Part shown: positions 24,028-36,170 of the stretch, piece after piece
Numbering within the stretch: the stretch's first letter is position 1
Layout of the letters: each line of letters starts with the position of its first letter
Assembly: GCA_015847255.1 (NCBI GenBank)
Contig: JADLZK010008780.1
Coordinates: forward strand, 1-64,000
Length of the DNA stretch: 64,000 nt
Source: Hyparrhenia diplandra
Lineage: Eukaryota > Streptophyta > Magnoliopsida > Poales > Poaceae
Reading direction: 5' to 3'
Translations under genes and position numbers: made by a program
The notes under the pieces: model-generated
Databases searched by the model: none
What the model was told of the DNA's origin: nothing
Seen by the model: the letters and a program-made list of their open reading frames with translations, nothing else

Positions 24028-24110
24028 TGTTTGATTGGGCTCCAATCTTAAGAGGATTGGAAGGGATAAAATCCCTCAATCCTCTTTAATCCCCAAAATC
24101 AAACAACCCT
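24028..24110. mobile_element. Small foldback MITE
   Basis: About 83 bp form an imperfect palindrome. CTGTTTGATTGGGCTCCAAT at the left pairs with a right end reading inward TTGTTTGATTTTGGGGATT, with GAGGATTG/CAATCCTC pairs inside. It sits only 7 bp from the preceding MITE. Confidence 0.6.
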
Positions 24111-27100
24111 ATCCATTTGCAGTGCATCAAAAGTCAAGACATATGGAAATTTCAAACCCCCACAAATTTTATCTCAATATGCAAGCTATCAACTCATTTC
24201 TTATTAATTAAACTATCCACACCATCTCGTACTAATGCCGTGTCACCTCACTAATTTGTAACCTATTAATGCAAGTCATCCATATCACCTCGACTTATTA
24301 TTTGCTGTTTTGTCGTTCCATTAGTTTATAATTCGATCTATTTATTTTAGTTTTTTTTATTAAATTGTTTCCTTGCCATGTCCAACTTTGATAGGAATTC
24401 ATGCAAACATGTAGATCGATCTAACTCATACATTCAACAATTTGTTTTTTTTTAAGAAAGTCTCGTAGCAACACGCGAGGTATGCTTCAAGTATTCCATC
24501 ATCTAAAAAAACCAAAGTTCCATAATCTCGTCGGCAAAAGTATTTTGTTTCGGAAGAGACAAAATAAGCGCTTTAATAATTGTGTGGCTTGCTCTGTTCA
24601 ACCTCTCCCTACGCCAGTCCTTTTTCTGCTAAAGGCGGCGATGGAGAGCTCTCATTTTTTGAGAGAAAGGTGCTGGAACGTTTTCGAGCTTTTGGATACC
24701 GTGACACTTGCGACACCGGCCTATCCTACAATGCACGATCAGAAGTGTGTTTGTCCTGGGTACTGTTGATGACGACAAGATGAAAATCACATGCATGCAT
24801 ATACAAAACTAAAGGGTTCTTCCCACTCTCATATCCTTTTTTCAGATTAGTGACATAAATAAATAGACACATTTCTTGTGACAACGAAGTACAAATATAT
24901 GAGGAGAGAAAAAAAATCCCAAAATAAGCAGGGTTTTGCAGGGCTTTTTGTTTTTTGTTGTACTAATCCATAACATGCATGGTAGATTCACTCACAGATA
25001 AAGTTGGAACAATAACGATCTTATTGCACGTGTAAATTATTTTTTCGTAAAAAAAAGAGAAATGCATGAGATTTTTTTTCCTCGGTCGAAAAAAAAATAA
25101 TAAAAAAAAACAAATTGCATTGTGAGGAAGGAGTTGAAAGGTGAAGACGAATCTATCTGCATACCCAATCCAGGCAGCTTTTGCTTTGCCACCTTTCTCA
25201 TCCGGGCGGACACGGCTGATCGAATTGGCGACAGACAGCAGCCTCTTGCATTTGGGTGGGCAATCGCAATCAGTCCCTGTTGCTGTTGCTCAGTCCCATG
25301 CATGTCCTTAGCTTTGGTCCTGTCGTGACCGGGCTTGCAGTAGCAGAGACGCAATGAATTGCACGCTGGATTAGCTAGCTTGATCTGTCCCCAGCCCTTT
25401 GATTACCTGTAGGTTGCGTATTAATTAGCTAGTACTTCGGTCATTGGATGTTATACGGAGATCGACGACATCAGTAAAGAGATTTTCTCTCCTGCTACTT
25501 GAGTAGAGAATATCCTCACGTGCATTTACTCTTAAGAGCAAAATTGATCAGCATTCAGTGGTCGGCAGCTGTGTAGCAGCTCACCCATGTTTGACTTAGG
25601 AAACATCATATATGACTTTCACTTTAATCTCAGGGTGTCTGATTGACCTGAATCACCTAGCGTACCTGTCTACTTGTGCGCGCTAGCATCTACTCCATCA
25701 ATCCCAAAATGTTTGTCGCTTGCGCTTCCGAGAAACAACTTTGACGTTAACAAGCTAGCCAGGCCTGTCAGTAATCCGGCCTTCCCATCGATCCCATGCA
25801 TGATTTACCAACCATTGGGGAATCAGGGGATACGATCAATCATAGAGAGAGAGTTGTTGATCGAGCTTGAGCAGTAGCATAGCAGCTCGGATCACCTGAT
25901 CTGAGTGTCCCACTGGCACTGGCATGCATGAGTGTGCCGGCCACCGGAGCTATAGCCCGGCATCAGCAGAGGCGTACCCGCTGGCTCCCGCGCTCCAGGA
26001 TAAGCTCGAAGCCCCAAAAGGCGCAGCGCCAAGATGCCCAATCCAAAAGCAACAAGGCGGCCGGCCGGAGACACGGAGAAAAAGGACCTCGCTCTCTCAT
26101 ATCCGACGATGCTCCATTTACCATCAGAGCTTGAATGCATTGCTCGCCGACAAGGCAGTCGCTGTAGCGTTACTGTGACCGGAATGACGACGCTGGCCCA
26201 AGCGATGGGACACTAGCGCACTGAAGATCCTGCTCGCAGCAGTCGCATGCAGCGAGTAGTAACAATTAATCGTTCTAATCCGAAGATGCCAGTGTACGTT
26301 TACAGGAAATAGGATGGTTTCTGTTTCTGATTGCAAATATTCTTCAGTGTCATGACGCCAGTGTTTACAGCAAATATACATAGGATGGTTTCTGTTCTGA
26401 TTGCAAATAGTCTTGAGCGTCCTGTGGAGATGGAACAAGAACCGAACCTTGCGATGCATATCCATGATCTCGATCGGTGATGAGGTCGTCAATATATGCA
26501 GCTGCCAATCGACATCGAGCGGCAGTTAGAGTTACTCAGGTGTAAGGAATATCCGCATGGCTGCAAGTCTAGTCACTGCCCACGGAATACTTTGAAATTC
26601 AGTGCGTTCAGGAAGGAAGGAATTCAGCTTTCGGGCTGGTTGCTCTAGGCCTTTAAGGTCAACCTGCTGCCGATTCTTCTCAGCGTGGAACTCGATCTGG
26701 ATGCTCAGCAACTGTTGTGCACATTTTGTGGAAGTACTGTGCTCAGGCGGTATGCACTGGCAACTCTGGTACTGAGAAGTGCAGGGTCTGGAGGAAAGAC
26801 AAGAGGAATCTGAGATCGATGTTCATATACTGCCTGCTTCCTTGTTAGAGTACCTTTATACTATGTTCATATATATGCTTACTTGCGGTTCCAGGATCTG
26901 ATGCCGCCGCAAAACATCAAGTCATTAACCAACCTCGCTACTGTTTCAGAAATTGTATAAGTTGTTTTTTTCTACATTTTTTTTAGATACGCGTAACCTA
27001 TGCACACAAAAAGCTAAAACGAGTTGGGTATTAAGTTTTCATAAATCTAATCAAATAATTATAAGGAACCCCATCATCTTTTTCAAAAATTTATAGTATG

Positions 27101-27783
27101 TATGCACATTTTCCTGTAAAATTCAGAACAAGTTTTTTTCCCCAAATGCAATGTTGAAATAGTTTTTGAAAGATATTAAATCTTGTCTTGTATATATTAA
27201 AATCCATAATATTATTAATTAATAAAAAAATACTTTTATTAGTAAACGTCCTTTAACAATGATTTAAACTTAAAGATATTTAAATATTTTTTTAATAAGA
27301 CAGTGGTTGAGGTAAAAAAAAAAGTTAAACGAATTATTATTTCACAAAGGGCTGGTTTTATAATTTTTTTTTTTAAAAAGCCTGAACATACATAGATATG
27401 TAACATTATGTCTTTGCTTTGCATGATTATTTGATGTTTTTCTTAAGTTGCAACACACGAACATGTTTTACTAGTTATGTGAAAAAAATAAAAAAAAAGT
27501 GACTATTACTCCATGATAATTTTATGATGGTGCAGTGAACACGATTTTATTGGTTACAGGAGCAAATATTGTACGTGTTGTATTGGCAACAAAACCATCT
27601 TGTGGAGATAAATAAGTACGAGGTCCAGGCCGATACTATTTGACTAGAGTCTAGGAGTTTGTTAGGAAACCGATCGATTGGGAATTTGGGATCACAAAAG
27701 AGCTAATTAAGGCACGTAAAAGCTAGGGTTAGTCGAAAACCCTGCGCCCTCTGCTAATCTAATCGAGTGCGCCGCCACTCGCC
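24111..27783. other. Intergenic stretch, no recognisable gene
   Basis: AT-rich DNA with many short A and T runs. Open frames such as those at 24482-24783 and 25924-26216 are short and lack known motifs. The only structured item is the direct repeat listed at 26287-26421. Confidence 0.5.
26287..26421. repeat. Tandem duplication of about 67 bp
   Basis: Two adjacent units (about 26287-26354 and 26355-26421) share GCCAGTGT, TTACAG, the stretch AGGATGGTTTCTG and TTCTGATTGCAAAT. They differ by small indels. Confidence 0.8.
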
Positions 27784-29569
27784 ATGCCAAGTTGCGACGG
27801 CGACGAAGGCTGCCGCCGTTGCAACAAGAGGCGCCGAGGATCCGCTGATTGCACGGGCGGCAACGAGAACGGCGACTCCGAGCGCATCAACCAAAGATAC
27901 TGCGTTACGGCTGCAGATTACGTGGACGGCGACGGCGACGGCGACGGCGATATGCATGGGGGCTCGACGTCGATGAGGACGTGGACTACTACGACTACGG
28001 CGAGGACGGCGGCGACGATTACATAGACGACGAGGAGGAGGACGGTGGTAGTGCTTCAATCTATTACGACAGCGACGGCGAGACAGAGGAGATCCACCTG
28101 AAGAAGGAGAGGTACAGAGTTCTGACCGAGGATGATGTCCGCGATCGGCAGGAGGCCGACACGGCCATGGTCGCCGATGTTCTATCCATCCCGCCCGGCA
28201 TCGCTGCCATACTTCTCCGGCACTTCAAGTGGCGCGCCGACGACATCCAGGGGAAGTGGTTCTCCGACGACCACCGCCGCATCTGCGACGCCGTCGGCCT
28301 AATTCCAGCAGACGACGCCGTCCCCGCCAACAAGGACGCTGATCAGTCAGAAGTCGTCTGCGGCATATGCTTGGACGATTTCCCCAAGCGCAAGATGCGG
28401 TCGGCGGCGTGCGCGACGCACCTCTACTGCCGCGCGTGCTGGCGCGGCTACATCGCCGCGGCGGTGGAGAACGGCGCGCGCGCTGCCTGTCGCTACGTTG
28501 CCCCGACACGTCGTGCCGGGCTCCCGTGCCCGGGAGCTCGTCGACGCTGCAGCCAAGAAGCCGACCGGGCCCGTTACGCGAGCTTCGCGGTCCGGTCCTA
28601 CGTGGAGGACAGTGACGGCCGGATCAAGTGGTGTCCCGGCCCCGGGTGCGCCTGCGCGGTGGAGTTCCTCGGCTGCTCCTCCGACGCGCCCGACGTGTCG
28701 TGCAAGTGCAAGCACGTCTTCTGCTTCCGGTGCGGCGAGGAGGCGCACCGGCCGGTGACGTGCGAGACGGTGCGCGCGTGGACGGCCAAGAACGCGTCCG
28801 ACTCGGAGAACGCCAACTGGGTGCTGGCGCACGCCAAGCACTGCCCCAACTGCCGCAATCCCATCGAGAAGAACCAGGGCTGCAACCACATCTCCTGCCG
28901 CTGCGGCCACCACTTCTGCTGGCTCTGTCTCCAGCCGGCCGGCCGCACCGGCCCCGGCGTCCACTACGCCTGTGGCATGGACAGCAATGTCCCCGTCTCC
29001 AGTTGCCGGTCACCAAGGAGGAGCGCAAGAGGCGCCAGGCCAAGGCGTCGCTCGACCGCTACCTCCACCACTACGAGCGGTGGGCGGCCAACCTCGCGTC
29101 GCTCGACATGGCGCTCAAGGACATGGACATGCTGCAGGACTCGGGGCTGACGGAGATGGCCGCCGCGGTGGGATGTGAGGAGACGGAGCTCGGATTCCTC
29201 GTGGAGGCGTACGAGCAGGTGGCCGACTGCCGGCGCGTGCTGCGGTGGTCGCACGCGTACGGCTACTTCCTTGACCCGGAGCGCGACTACAAGAAAAGGG
29301 AGCTGTTCGACCACCTGCTCAACGACGCCAACAACGCGCTCGAGCGGCTCCATGGATGCGCCGAGGTCGAGAGGAAGGAGCTCATCGGCGCCCCGTCCTC
29401 CTCAGGCGACCGCGACGGCGTCGTCACCAAGAAGGAAATGTTTGACGCCTTTAGGATGAAGCTCAACAACCTCATCAGGGTCACGCGGCAATACTTTGAG
29501 AACCTCGTTAAGGCGTTCGAGAACGACCTGCCAGAGATCTTTACAGTCAACTTCACTAGTGCCGAATAG
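27784..29569 (+). CDS. ARI: ARIADNE-type RBR E3 ubiquitin ligase with multiple frameshifts
   Basis: The conceptual product of about 596 residues has the full ARIADNE layout. It starts MPSCDGDEG, then an acidic N-terminus, a UBA-like segment (VADVLSIPPGIAAILLRHFKW), RING1 (CGICLDDF, CATHLYCRACW, CLSLRCPDTSC), IBR (WCPGPGC to HRPVTC), RING2/Rcat (CPNCRNPIEKNQGCNHISC, with the family's catalytic Cys in GCNH, then CGHHFCWLC) and the helical Ariadne domain ending FTSAE. RBR ligases take ubiquitin from E2 onto that Cys before passing it to substrate. The frame is broken five times, each by one missing base: near 27958-27962, 28481, 28534, 28563 and 29006. All lie in G/C runs. Every zinc ligand is kept and no stop interrupts the conceptual frame, so the sequence may carry consensus errors rather than a true pseudogene. 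The gene appears intronless. Confidence 0.87.
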
Positions 29570-30760
29570 TTTTGTTTCACTCGTTTCTTGTACGGCATTA
29601 TTAATTTAGCAACATTATTGGAAGAGTACTGGATGCATCAAAAACAATGAACTGGGAGAGGGTCATCTGAAGTGATAATGAGATGTTTGTTTTGCTCTTA
29701 CAAATGATCACTAGAATTCCTAGTTGAGCCATTTTCTAGTGCCACAAACATTAAATTAATTTAGCAGCATTGCAAAGATCACATAATGTACAGTCCCTCT
29801 CCTTTGCATCCAAAACAATGAACTGGGAGGGGTTGTTTTGCTTTTACAATAATCACTGGAATACATTTGGCTAGTTATTGACGTGAATTAGGGCTCCACC
29901 CCAACATCCTTGAGGGTCATGAACGCCCACGAGGTTGCTCACAACCTGCATGTCGGTTAGAACAAGAGCATGATCGATCAAAACCGACCGATGTAGAGCT
30001 CGTTCTTGCCCGAAAAAGCCTCAGAACGCCCTCGGAAGGATCCGTCGGGAGAACGCATGTGTGGGGTCTTCTAGGATCAGCAAGGCCACCTAGAATACCG
30101 ACAAAATTCGCGGAGAACGCCGCCGGACATCAGATTAGAGGGATTGAGAGAAGAGAAATAGGGTTTGAGGAGTTGGTAGTTGATCTTTGATCGATTGGAT
30201 GTAGATGAGATTAAAGAGGTAGGGTTTGAGGAGTTGGTAATTGATCTTTGATCGATTGGATGTAGGTGGGATTAAATCGATCATGGACCTCTTGTTATAC
30301 GAGAGGGGTGGTCTTTATCCCCTTTGGAAGCCATATTAGATACGTTTCCAATCACCGGACCTTTCAAAAACGTATAGAAAAAGAGATCGGTTCGAACGGA
30401 CCACCCCCGACATACGTGCCGCACGCTAGGACCGGGGGCGCCGGACGCCCAGAGAGCCTCACAAGAGGGGCCGCCGGACGCCAGCGACTTAGCGTCCGAC
30501 TCACGCCGTACACAGTCTAGAAAGCGTGGCTTGCTGCCCTCTTCGTCGAATCTTCTAATTATTTGTCCACGTTGTTGAACTCCAAGCATGTCCACGGAGT
30601 GTTTGACACGTTAGGTCATCAAAAATCATGGCTGGACGTTTTTTTGGTGTCAACACTAGTCTAATGGTGCGTGACATGGGTTAATTATCGCAATTTTTAG
30701 ATGAGCCATATAACAAACTAATTACAAGGATTAGCGAAAGAAATTTCGGAAGAAAACGAA
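29570..30760. other. RBR 3' flank and intergenic DNA
   Basis: No gene is seen. Two local duplications occur. AAAACAATGAACTGGGAG with its surroundings recurs at about 29640-29720 and 29808-29865. A 63-bp tandem unit (AGGGTTTGAGGAGTTGGT to GATGTAG) recurs at about 30158-30212 and 30221-30275. The part from 29887 to 30640 looks like decayed repeat DNA but no family could be named. Confidence 0.5.
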
Positions 30761-30761
30761 A

Positions 30762-30862
30762 CATGGGCCGAAAAAATTTCAGCACTGCAGGACGGCCTTT
30801 CGTTCATTGGGCTTAATCCATGTAACACCGTGGCTTGGGCCTCCAACATCTCCAAATGGGCC
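30762..30862 (+). promoter_or_regulatory. Site II-like TGGGC motifs upstream of SEC61 gamma
   Basis: Four TGGGCC/TGGGCT motifs lie about 170-270 bp before the start codon: near 30763, 30798, 30835 and 30856. Such elements bind TCP factors and are common in promoters of housekeeping and ribosomal protein genes in plants. Confidence 0.45.
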
Positions 30863-31028
30863 GTTGTCGCCAAGTGTGACGCGGATACGAATAATTTCGA
30901 CACGTCCAGCGATAATAAGTGAAGGCAAAGCACGCGCAAAGCCACCACCGCGTCATCGTCTCCAAGCAAGCAAGCGAAGAGGCCCGCCCCCGTCGAGATC
31001 TTCTCTCCCTGCCCGCGCCGCCGCCGCC

Positions 31029-31345
31029 ATGGACGCCGTTGACTCGGTGGTCGACCCGCTCCGTGAGTTCGCCAAGGACAGCATCCGCCTCGTCAAGCGC
31101 TGCCACAAGCCCGACCGCAAGGGTAATAACTGCTAAACCCCAGATCCCCCCGTCCCCGTATGTTGCTGCTGGCTCCGAGATCGGACCGGATCTGACGGGC
31201 CGCCCGCGGCTTCGATTCGATTCGTGCAGAGTTCACCAAGGTCGCCGCGCGGACTGCGATCGGCTTCGTCGTCATGGGGTTCGTCGGATTCTTCGTCAAG
31301 CTCATCTTCATCCCCATCAACAACATCATCGTCGGTTCCGGCTGA
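31029..31345 (+). CDS. SEC61G: SEC61 gamma subunit of the ER protein translocon
   Basis: Two exons, 31029-31122 and 31230-31345, are joined at a phase-1 GT-AG intron. They give 69 residues, the usual family length. The product begins MDAVDSVVDPLREFAKDSIRLVKRC. It has a cytosolic amphipathic helix (KPDRKEFTKVAARTAIGF) and one tail-anchor helix (VVMGFVGFFVKLIFIPINNII) ending VGSG. Sec61 gamma (SecE homologue) clamps the two halves of the Sec61 alpha channel in the ER membrane. A further intron lies in the 3' UTR (donor at 31360, acceptor ending 32117). TGGGC motifs upstream suit constitutive expression. The gene is intact. Confidence 0.96.
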
Positions 31346-33584
31346 TCCGTTCCCCTCAGGTATACTTTCCAGTCATGTCTCTCCTCCTGCCTGGCTTCCA
31401 GTGGATGCGTACAATTCGGTAGATCTCTTGGAACGAGCCACATGCTTAGGAGAATTCAGTACTGTTATATCTTGTTGTGTGAATTGTTCTGCCGAGATTG
31501 GTTTGTCTGGGGCCCGTGGAAATTTCGATTACGTGATTGGTGATTACTTGGTGGGAATTCAGCGTAGGTGTTTAGTCTGTCTTTAATGGTTCTGTGAGTC
31601 TGTGACTATTAGTAGTGCTAGTGAGATTTAATGGTACTGTGACTATTAGCTGGGTGAGAATTCATCAGAATATGAACTTCTGATGATAGAGATAAACAGT
31701 GAAAATATGTGAAGTGGTTTGTCTTCGGGCTTCCTGCATAATTTTCAGATATATTTTTCGCAAACAGTACTTGATCTGAATATGGAATATGAATCTCGAG
31801 CCTTTAACTACTGAGATCTGTAACCTTCCATTGTAAACCAAGGTTTGGATTGTCTCCTGAATGCCTTTGCATTGCCCACTGAATATGGTACAGTGCTAGT
31901 TTTGCATTGTCCCCTGATTGCCTATCTAAATATGGTACTGTGCTAGTTTTGCATTGTCCCCCGAATGCCTTTGCATTTTGTATTTCCTAAATGTGGGATT
32001 TTATGGATTAATGAGATGACCAGGTTTTGTGTTCAATTAACCGATGCTCTGAACATCCCGTGGTCTGTTTGAAACAACTTGATCATTTCTAATGTTTTTT
32101 TGTTGGCGTTGATGCAGCCTAGAGGCTGCAGGAGTGGACAATGGAGTCACTACCTTGGAGGCGGCACCGTTTTCCGCCCTGAATCCCTGATATCAGTAAA
32201 GCAATAGCACTTATGTTGTTAAGGACAACTCCCATATCTTTTCCTCTCTTAATAGAGGATGTGTTGGTTTAGACCTGGAACTCTTTTTGTACCTGTGAAT
32301 TAGCAGATGACAAAACTGAATGCCAGGTTTCTCGATTGTTTTGTGGTACGGCATGGTTCATAATTTGCTTTTTGTGGTTACTGGTAGGTTTCTGGTGGTG
32401 TTAGTACATACAGCGGTAGCAATTCTGAATATGTAATTTTCGTACAAAAGGTACCGAATCTACAAAGCTTGCAATCTAGCTACAAGGAAAACGAGGATTG
32501 CAATCTAGCTACAAGGAAAACGAGGATTTGCATCATGGTGGCTTGCAATCTTTAGCTCCTACAGTACCTTATTTTTACACAAGCTCCTACAGTACTTGTT
32601 GAGCTAAGGATTGTTGGTAATGGTATTCGTTCTGTTGTTTGAGACAACTCCGCGCCCCGTTTCTATTCTGATTTTTCACCGCTACCGACTTTACTCGGCT
32701 GGGCTTGTGGAATTGCAGTGGCTGCTGACAGCTGACCTGACCTCGACGCACGCGGCTTCCTTCCAGGCCTGTTTGAAGGCTTGAACATTGGATCAGAAAC
32801 CTTCAGATAATATGACGTGGGGTTCAGAGTTCAGATAACTGAAGCAGCAATGAAGTGTGCAGCTGGGAGTTAATGCTTCAAAACAACGGCTGTGTGTGAA
32901 GATAACCTTTAACAATTCGATGTGCGCTGTGATGCAACATCGAGAGACCATTTCGAAGTCAGTCTTCAGAGTTAAAGAAAAATGATACTCCTCCCGCCTG
33001 AAAAAGTCATATTATCAGAAGGTTTCAAACCCCTCGCGTGCAGTGCAGGCGCGCTGATTGGATGGCTAGACGGAGGCTTGGCTTTCAGCCTGGTCCACCG
33101 GATGCAAACCATCCCAATCAGCCTGCTCGCGGGGTGTGCAGCGCACATTCCACGCACATTCCAAACAAATGAAATGTCCCTCTCTAACCGGCCTGTCTCT
33201 GTCCAGCTGATGAACCCAACAAAATGCTCTTGCGTGTTGCGTGAGATGAGCCTGGTGCCTGGTGGGGAGGGGCCTGGCTGAGTGGTAGGAATACGAGCCA
33301 GGCTCAACTCTTCTGCCAACCAATCACGCCCTAATCTCTTCCGTCAGAGATAATCTGCAGAAAAAAATGCTTTCGAGATAGAGTCCGCATATATAATACT
33401 ACGAGGCTGCACCATTTGCACTGGTTCAAAGGCATAGTAAATATGACCAAACCAGCATAAATGTCATGCAAGGTTCATTATAAGAGGATGATTTTCATCA
33501 GTGATCTGAAGAAAAACGATCTTCATGTTATCTTACAGTAAGTGCACAGATGGAGACACCAAACCTATACCAATCATAGAACCC
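31346..33584. other. SEC61 gamma 3' UTR with intron, then intergenic DNA
   Basis: The 3' UTR continues through an intron at 31360-32117 to about 32460. Inside the intron a segment ending TGCTAGTTTTGCATTGTCCC is duplicated (about 31892-31912 and 31942-31962). At 32467-32526 a 30-bp unit containing GCAATCTAGCTACAAGGAAA is tandemly duplicated. From 32530 to 33584 no gene is seen. Confidence 0.55.
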
Positions 33585-33600
33585 ATACCAATCATGGCTG

Positions 33601-34392
33601 TTGATTACGGAAACAAAGCCGCCGCCTAGGGTTGCTCTCGCGGAAAAAGAAAGCGCGGGCGACACCGCCGCCGTCGCCGGGTACGGCCCCCGCTCCCTCG
33701 CTCCGGCCTCGCTGCCGGTGGTGACGAGGGAGCGGGGTCCATCTCTTCAACTTTTTGTCTTCGTAGGGTCTTGGCCGAAGTACTAGGTCTAGGGTTTGTT
33801 CGCCGTCGATGTTCGGCGGTGGAGTTAGGTTTTCGGAGGAGCGTGGCTCCTCTGCGGTTTCTTTTCCGGGCGACGCCGGCGCGAGCGCGGCGGCGACGCG
33901 GCGGAATAAATTCTCACGGCTTCTTCCGTTCTCCGATGGCGATCTTCTCCGACGTCAACGGAGGTCGGGAGACCTTGTCCAGAGTCGAGGGCGGCACATC
34001 GTCGTCTTCTTCGGTGATGATGTTGTTGACCCCTGTTAATCTCAAGGAAGATGTTCTTTGGTGAAAATCGAGCTTTGCTCGGGTTGCCGGCGGTGGAATC
34101 GAAGGATGCGTCGTGGGTACGGGAGTTGGCCGATGCGCTGGGAGGCGGTGTACTCGGGCGATTCGCCTAGAAGTAAGCCCTCCTCTGCGGCCTCCACCTT
34201 GTGAGTTTGGGCTGGTGCCCGACGATGATTGGAAAGCGGCCGGCGGCGGTGACAAACGGATCTCCGAAGGCTACGAGGAAGATGAACAGGAGTTTTGTAC
34301 TTCTCTGTAATTTTTCTTTTCGGATCCTCGTTTGTAATAGGGCCGCTGTAATGCGTTGAGATCAATACATGTTCCTTCTAAAAAAAAAAAAA
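33601..34392 (+). mobile_element. Short LINE-type retroposon with 16-bp target duplication
   Basis: The 792-bp insertion ends in a poly-A tract (34379-34392) and is flanked by a perfect 16-bp duplication ATACCAATCATGGCTG (33585-33600 and 34393-34408). This shows target-primed reverse transcription. The left part is GC-rich (GCCGCCGCCTAGGGTTG), like the 5' UTRs of plant L1 elements. The right part has a TTTTGTACTTCTCTGTAATTTT tail. No endonuclease or reverse transcriptase can be read, so it is non-autonomous or internally deleted. Confidence 0.85.
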
Positions 34393-34408
34393 ATACCAAT
34401 CATGGCTG

Positions 34409-34990
34409 CACGGACAAACGGGAAACAGTGACAAAAATAGACAGCTAGAAGTTGGAAATCAATAGGGCCGGGGAATATCAAGTTTCCCAACTACTTGTGG
34501 GATACAAAAATTGTTGTACTACAGCGGAAGTATCACATCAAATCCAATTCTATATTGTTGAGCAGTTCCCTTCCTCATTTATATTGGTCCCTGTACTGGC
34601 AGTTGCATGCAGTGCAGTGGCAACACACAAATCCAGCCTAATCCATGCATCATCCATCATGCAATGTATACCTATAGTAATGTAAGTTACACAATCCAAT
34701 GACTCTGGAATTCAATATAGTGCAAAATTAACAGCGAGCCAATGATTCTTTGAGATGGTAATGTGTCATTTTCATGGGTTCAATCTTTTTATCACTTGCT
34801 GCATTGCATTCCTCTTTACACATTTCAACAGCAGGAAGTTTCATTTCATATCATATCATACAAAGTGTACATCAGATATGTCATCATGCATGACTACACG
34901 AGCAGCAACAAGTGTCTTTTTTTGGTCGAGCACCGAACGCAACGATGGAGACACCAAACCTGGATGCCCAGGTGGATCGCGGCGTTAGCT
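34409..34990. other. Downstream flank of the ATL gene (minus strand)
   Basis: This AT-rich DNA would hold the 3' UTR of the minus-strand RING-H2 gene. No other gene is seen. Confidence 0.5.
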
Positions 34991-35728
34991 TTAGCTCATC
35001 GGGACGGCGACGGCGGCGCGGCAGACGGGGCAGGCGGGCGTCCTGGCGAGCCACCGGTCGACGCAGGCGGCGTGGAACGCGTGCGTGCAGGCCGGCATCC
35101 CGCGCCACCGCTCCCCGGCGCGCGCGGTCTCCAGGCACACGGCGCACGATGCCGACGACGAGTCGGAGGAGTCGGCGGCGGCCTCGTCGCCGTCGCTGGG
35201 GAAGGTGAAGCTCGGGAGGCGGTGGATGTCGTCAGGCGAGAGCCCCGCCGCGCGGAGAGGAGAAGCAGGGTCGAGCGACGGGACGCGGTATCGGCTTCCA
35301 CGGTGGTGGCGGAAGGCGCGCGCGGCGAGGACGAGGACGAGGAGGAGCAAGGCGGAGGCCGCGGCGAAGAGGACGAACACCGCCAGCGCGGCCGCCATCA
35401 CGGCCGCCTGCACGGCCAGCGACAGGAGCCGCGCGCCGGCGCACTGCTGCTGCTGCTGCTGCTGGCGGTGGCCGGCCGCGGCGCTCCCGCGCTTATTATT
35501 GGCTTCTCTCCCGGCCGGTCCCGCGACGAGGGCGAGGGCGAGCTCGTCGGGTACGCCGGTGGCGGTGCCGGTGCCGCCGGATGGAGCGGGCGGCGGCGGC
35601 GGGGCCATTTGGATGATTTGGATGAGGAAGCCGGCGGCCGGCGGCCGGCGTCCTTGGCGTGGCTCGGGCGCTCGGCGGTGCGCGTGGGAATGATCGGTGG
35701 AGAGACGGGATTTGGACGTGCTCCCCAA
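34991..35728 (-). CDS. ATL-type RING-H2 E3 ubiquitin ligase
   Basis: One uninterrupted exon encodes up to 245 residues. A strongly hydrophobic helix (about 101-137) anchors it in a membrane. A GLD-like motif (AGLSPDDIHRLPSF) follows. The C-terminus carries a complete RING-H2 finger (about 195-236) with spacing C-x2-C-x15-C-x-H-x2-H-x2-C-x10-C-x2-C and the E2-contact Trp in DRWL. This is the plan of plant ATL ligases, which ubiquitinate targets at the plasma or endomembrane, often in defence or stress signalling. A seven-residue glutamine run lies at 89-95. The first ATG (35728) gives a basic leader. The Met at 35608 is an alternative start that would place the membrane helix near residue 60. 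Its target is unknown. ATL genes are usually intronless, as here. Confidence 0.92.
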   Translation of the reverse strand: MGSTSKSRLSTDHSHAHRRAPEPRQGRRPPAAGFLIQIIQMAPPPPPAPSGGTGTATGVPDELALALVAGPAGREANNKRGSAAAGHRQQQQQQQCAGARLLSLAVQAAVMAAALAVFVLFAAASALLLLVLVLAARAFRHHRGSRYRVPSLDPASPLRAAGLSPDDIHRLPSFTFPSDGDEAAADSSDSSSASCAVCLETARAGERWRGMPACTHAFHAACVDRWLARTPACPVCRAAVAVPMS

Positions 35729-36170
35729 TCTTGAGCTTTGGCCGTGTTCGGTACGTTGGCGGGTTGCCGTGAGCTCGGCTCGGCGGTTATGTAAAGGGGC
35801 GAATGGATATTTATAATTAAAAAAATATTATTATATTGTAAAATACTCTGTTGCTAGTCAAAGTAAGTCGCATTCGGTTTTTTTTTTTCTGGATTTGATT
35901 TGGCAACGTCGTCGGAAGGATAGGAGGCTTGATGCGAACGAGTCGATAATAATGATCTGTTGCTGATGTCATGACAATTATCGGGCATTGACTATTAAAA
36001 TTATGTGACCTGTTCAAATAATCATGTCTAAACTTGAGATTAGTCGAACGGATGGCGAGTCTATTACTGTTGCCATCCACATCCCTAATCTCTCTGTCTC
36101 TCGTGTGATCAATAGTGTCAACCTCGCTATGATACGTGGCACGCAAATTGATTGAAGGAAGAGTTTGTGT
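35729..36170. other. Upstream flank of the ATL gene
   Basis: AT-rich DNA with no gene, presumed to hold the minus-strand promoter. No clear TATA box was picked out. Confidence 0.4.

Noticed and set aside
34763..35734. Plus-strand frame of 323 residues
   Set aside because: It is the antisense shadow of the minus-strand ATL RING-H2 gene, which has a complete domain structure.
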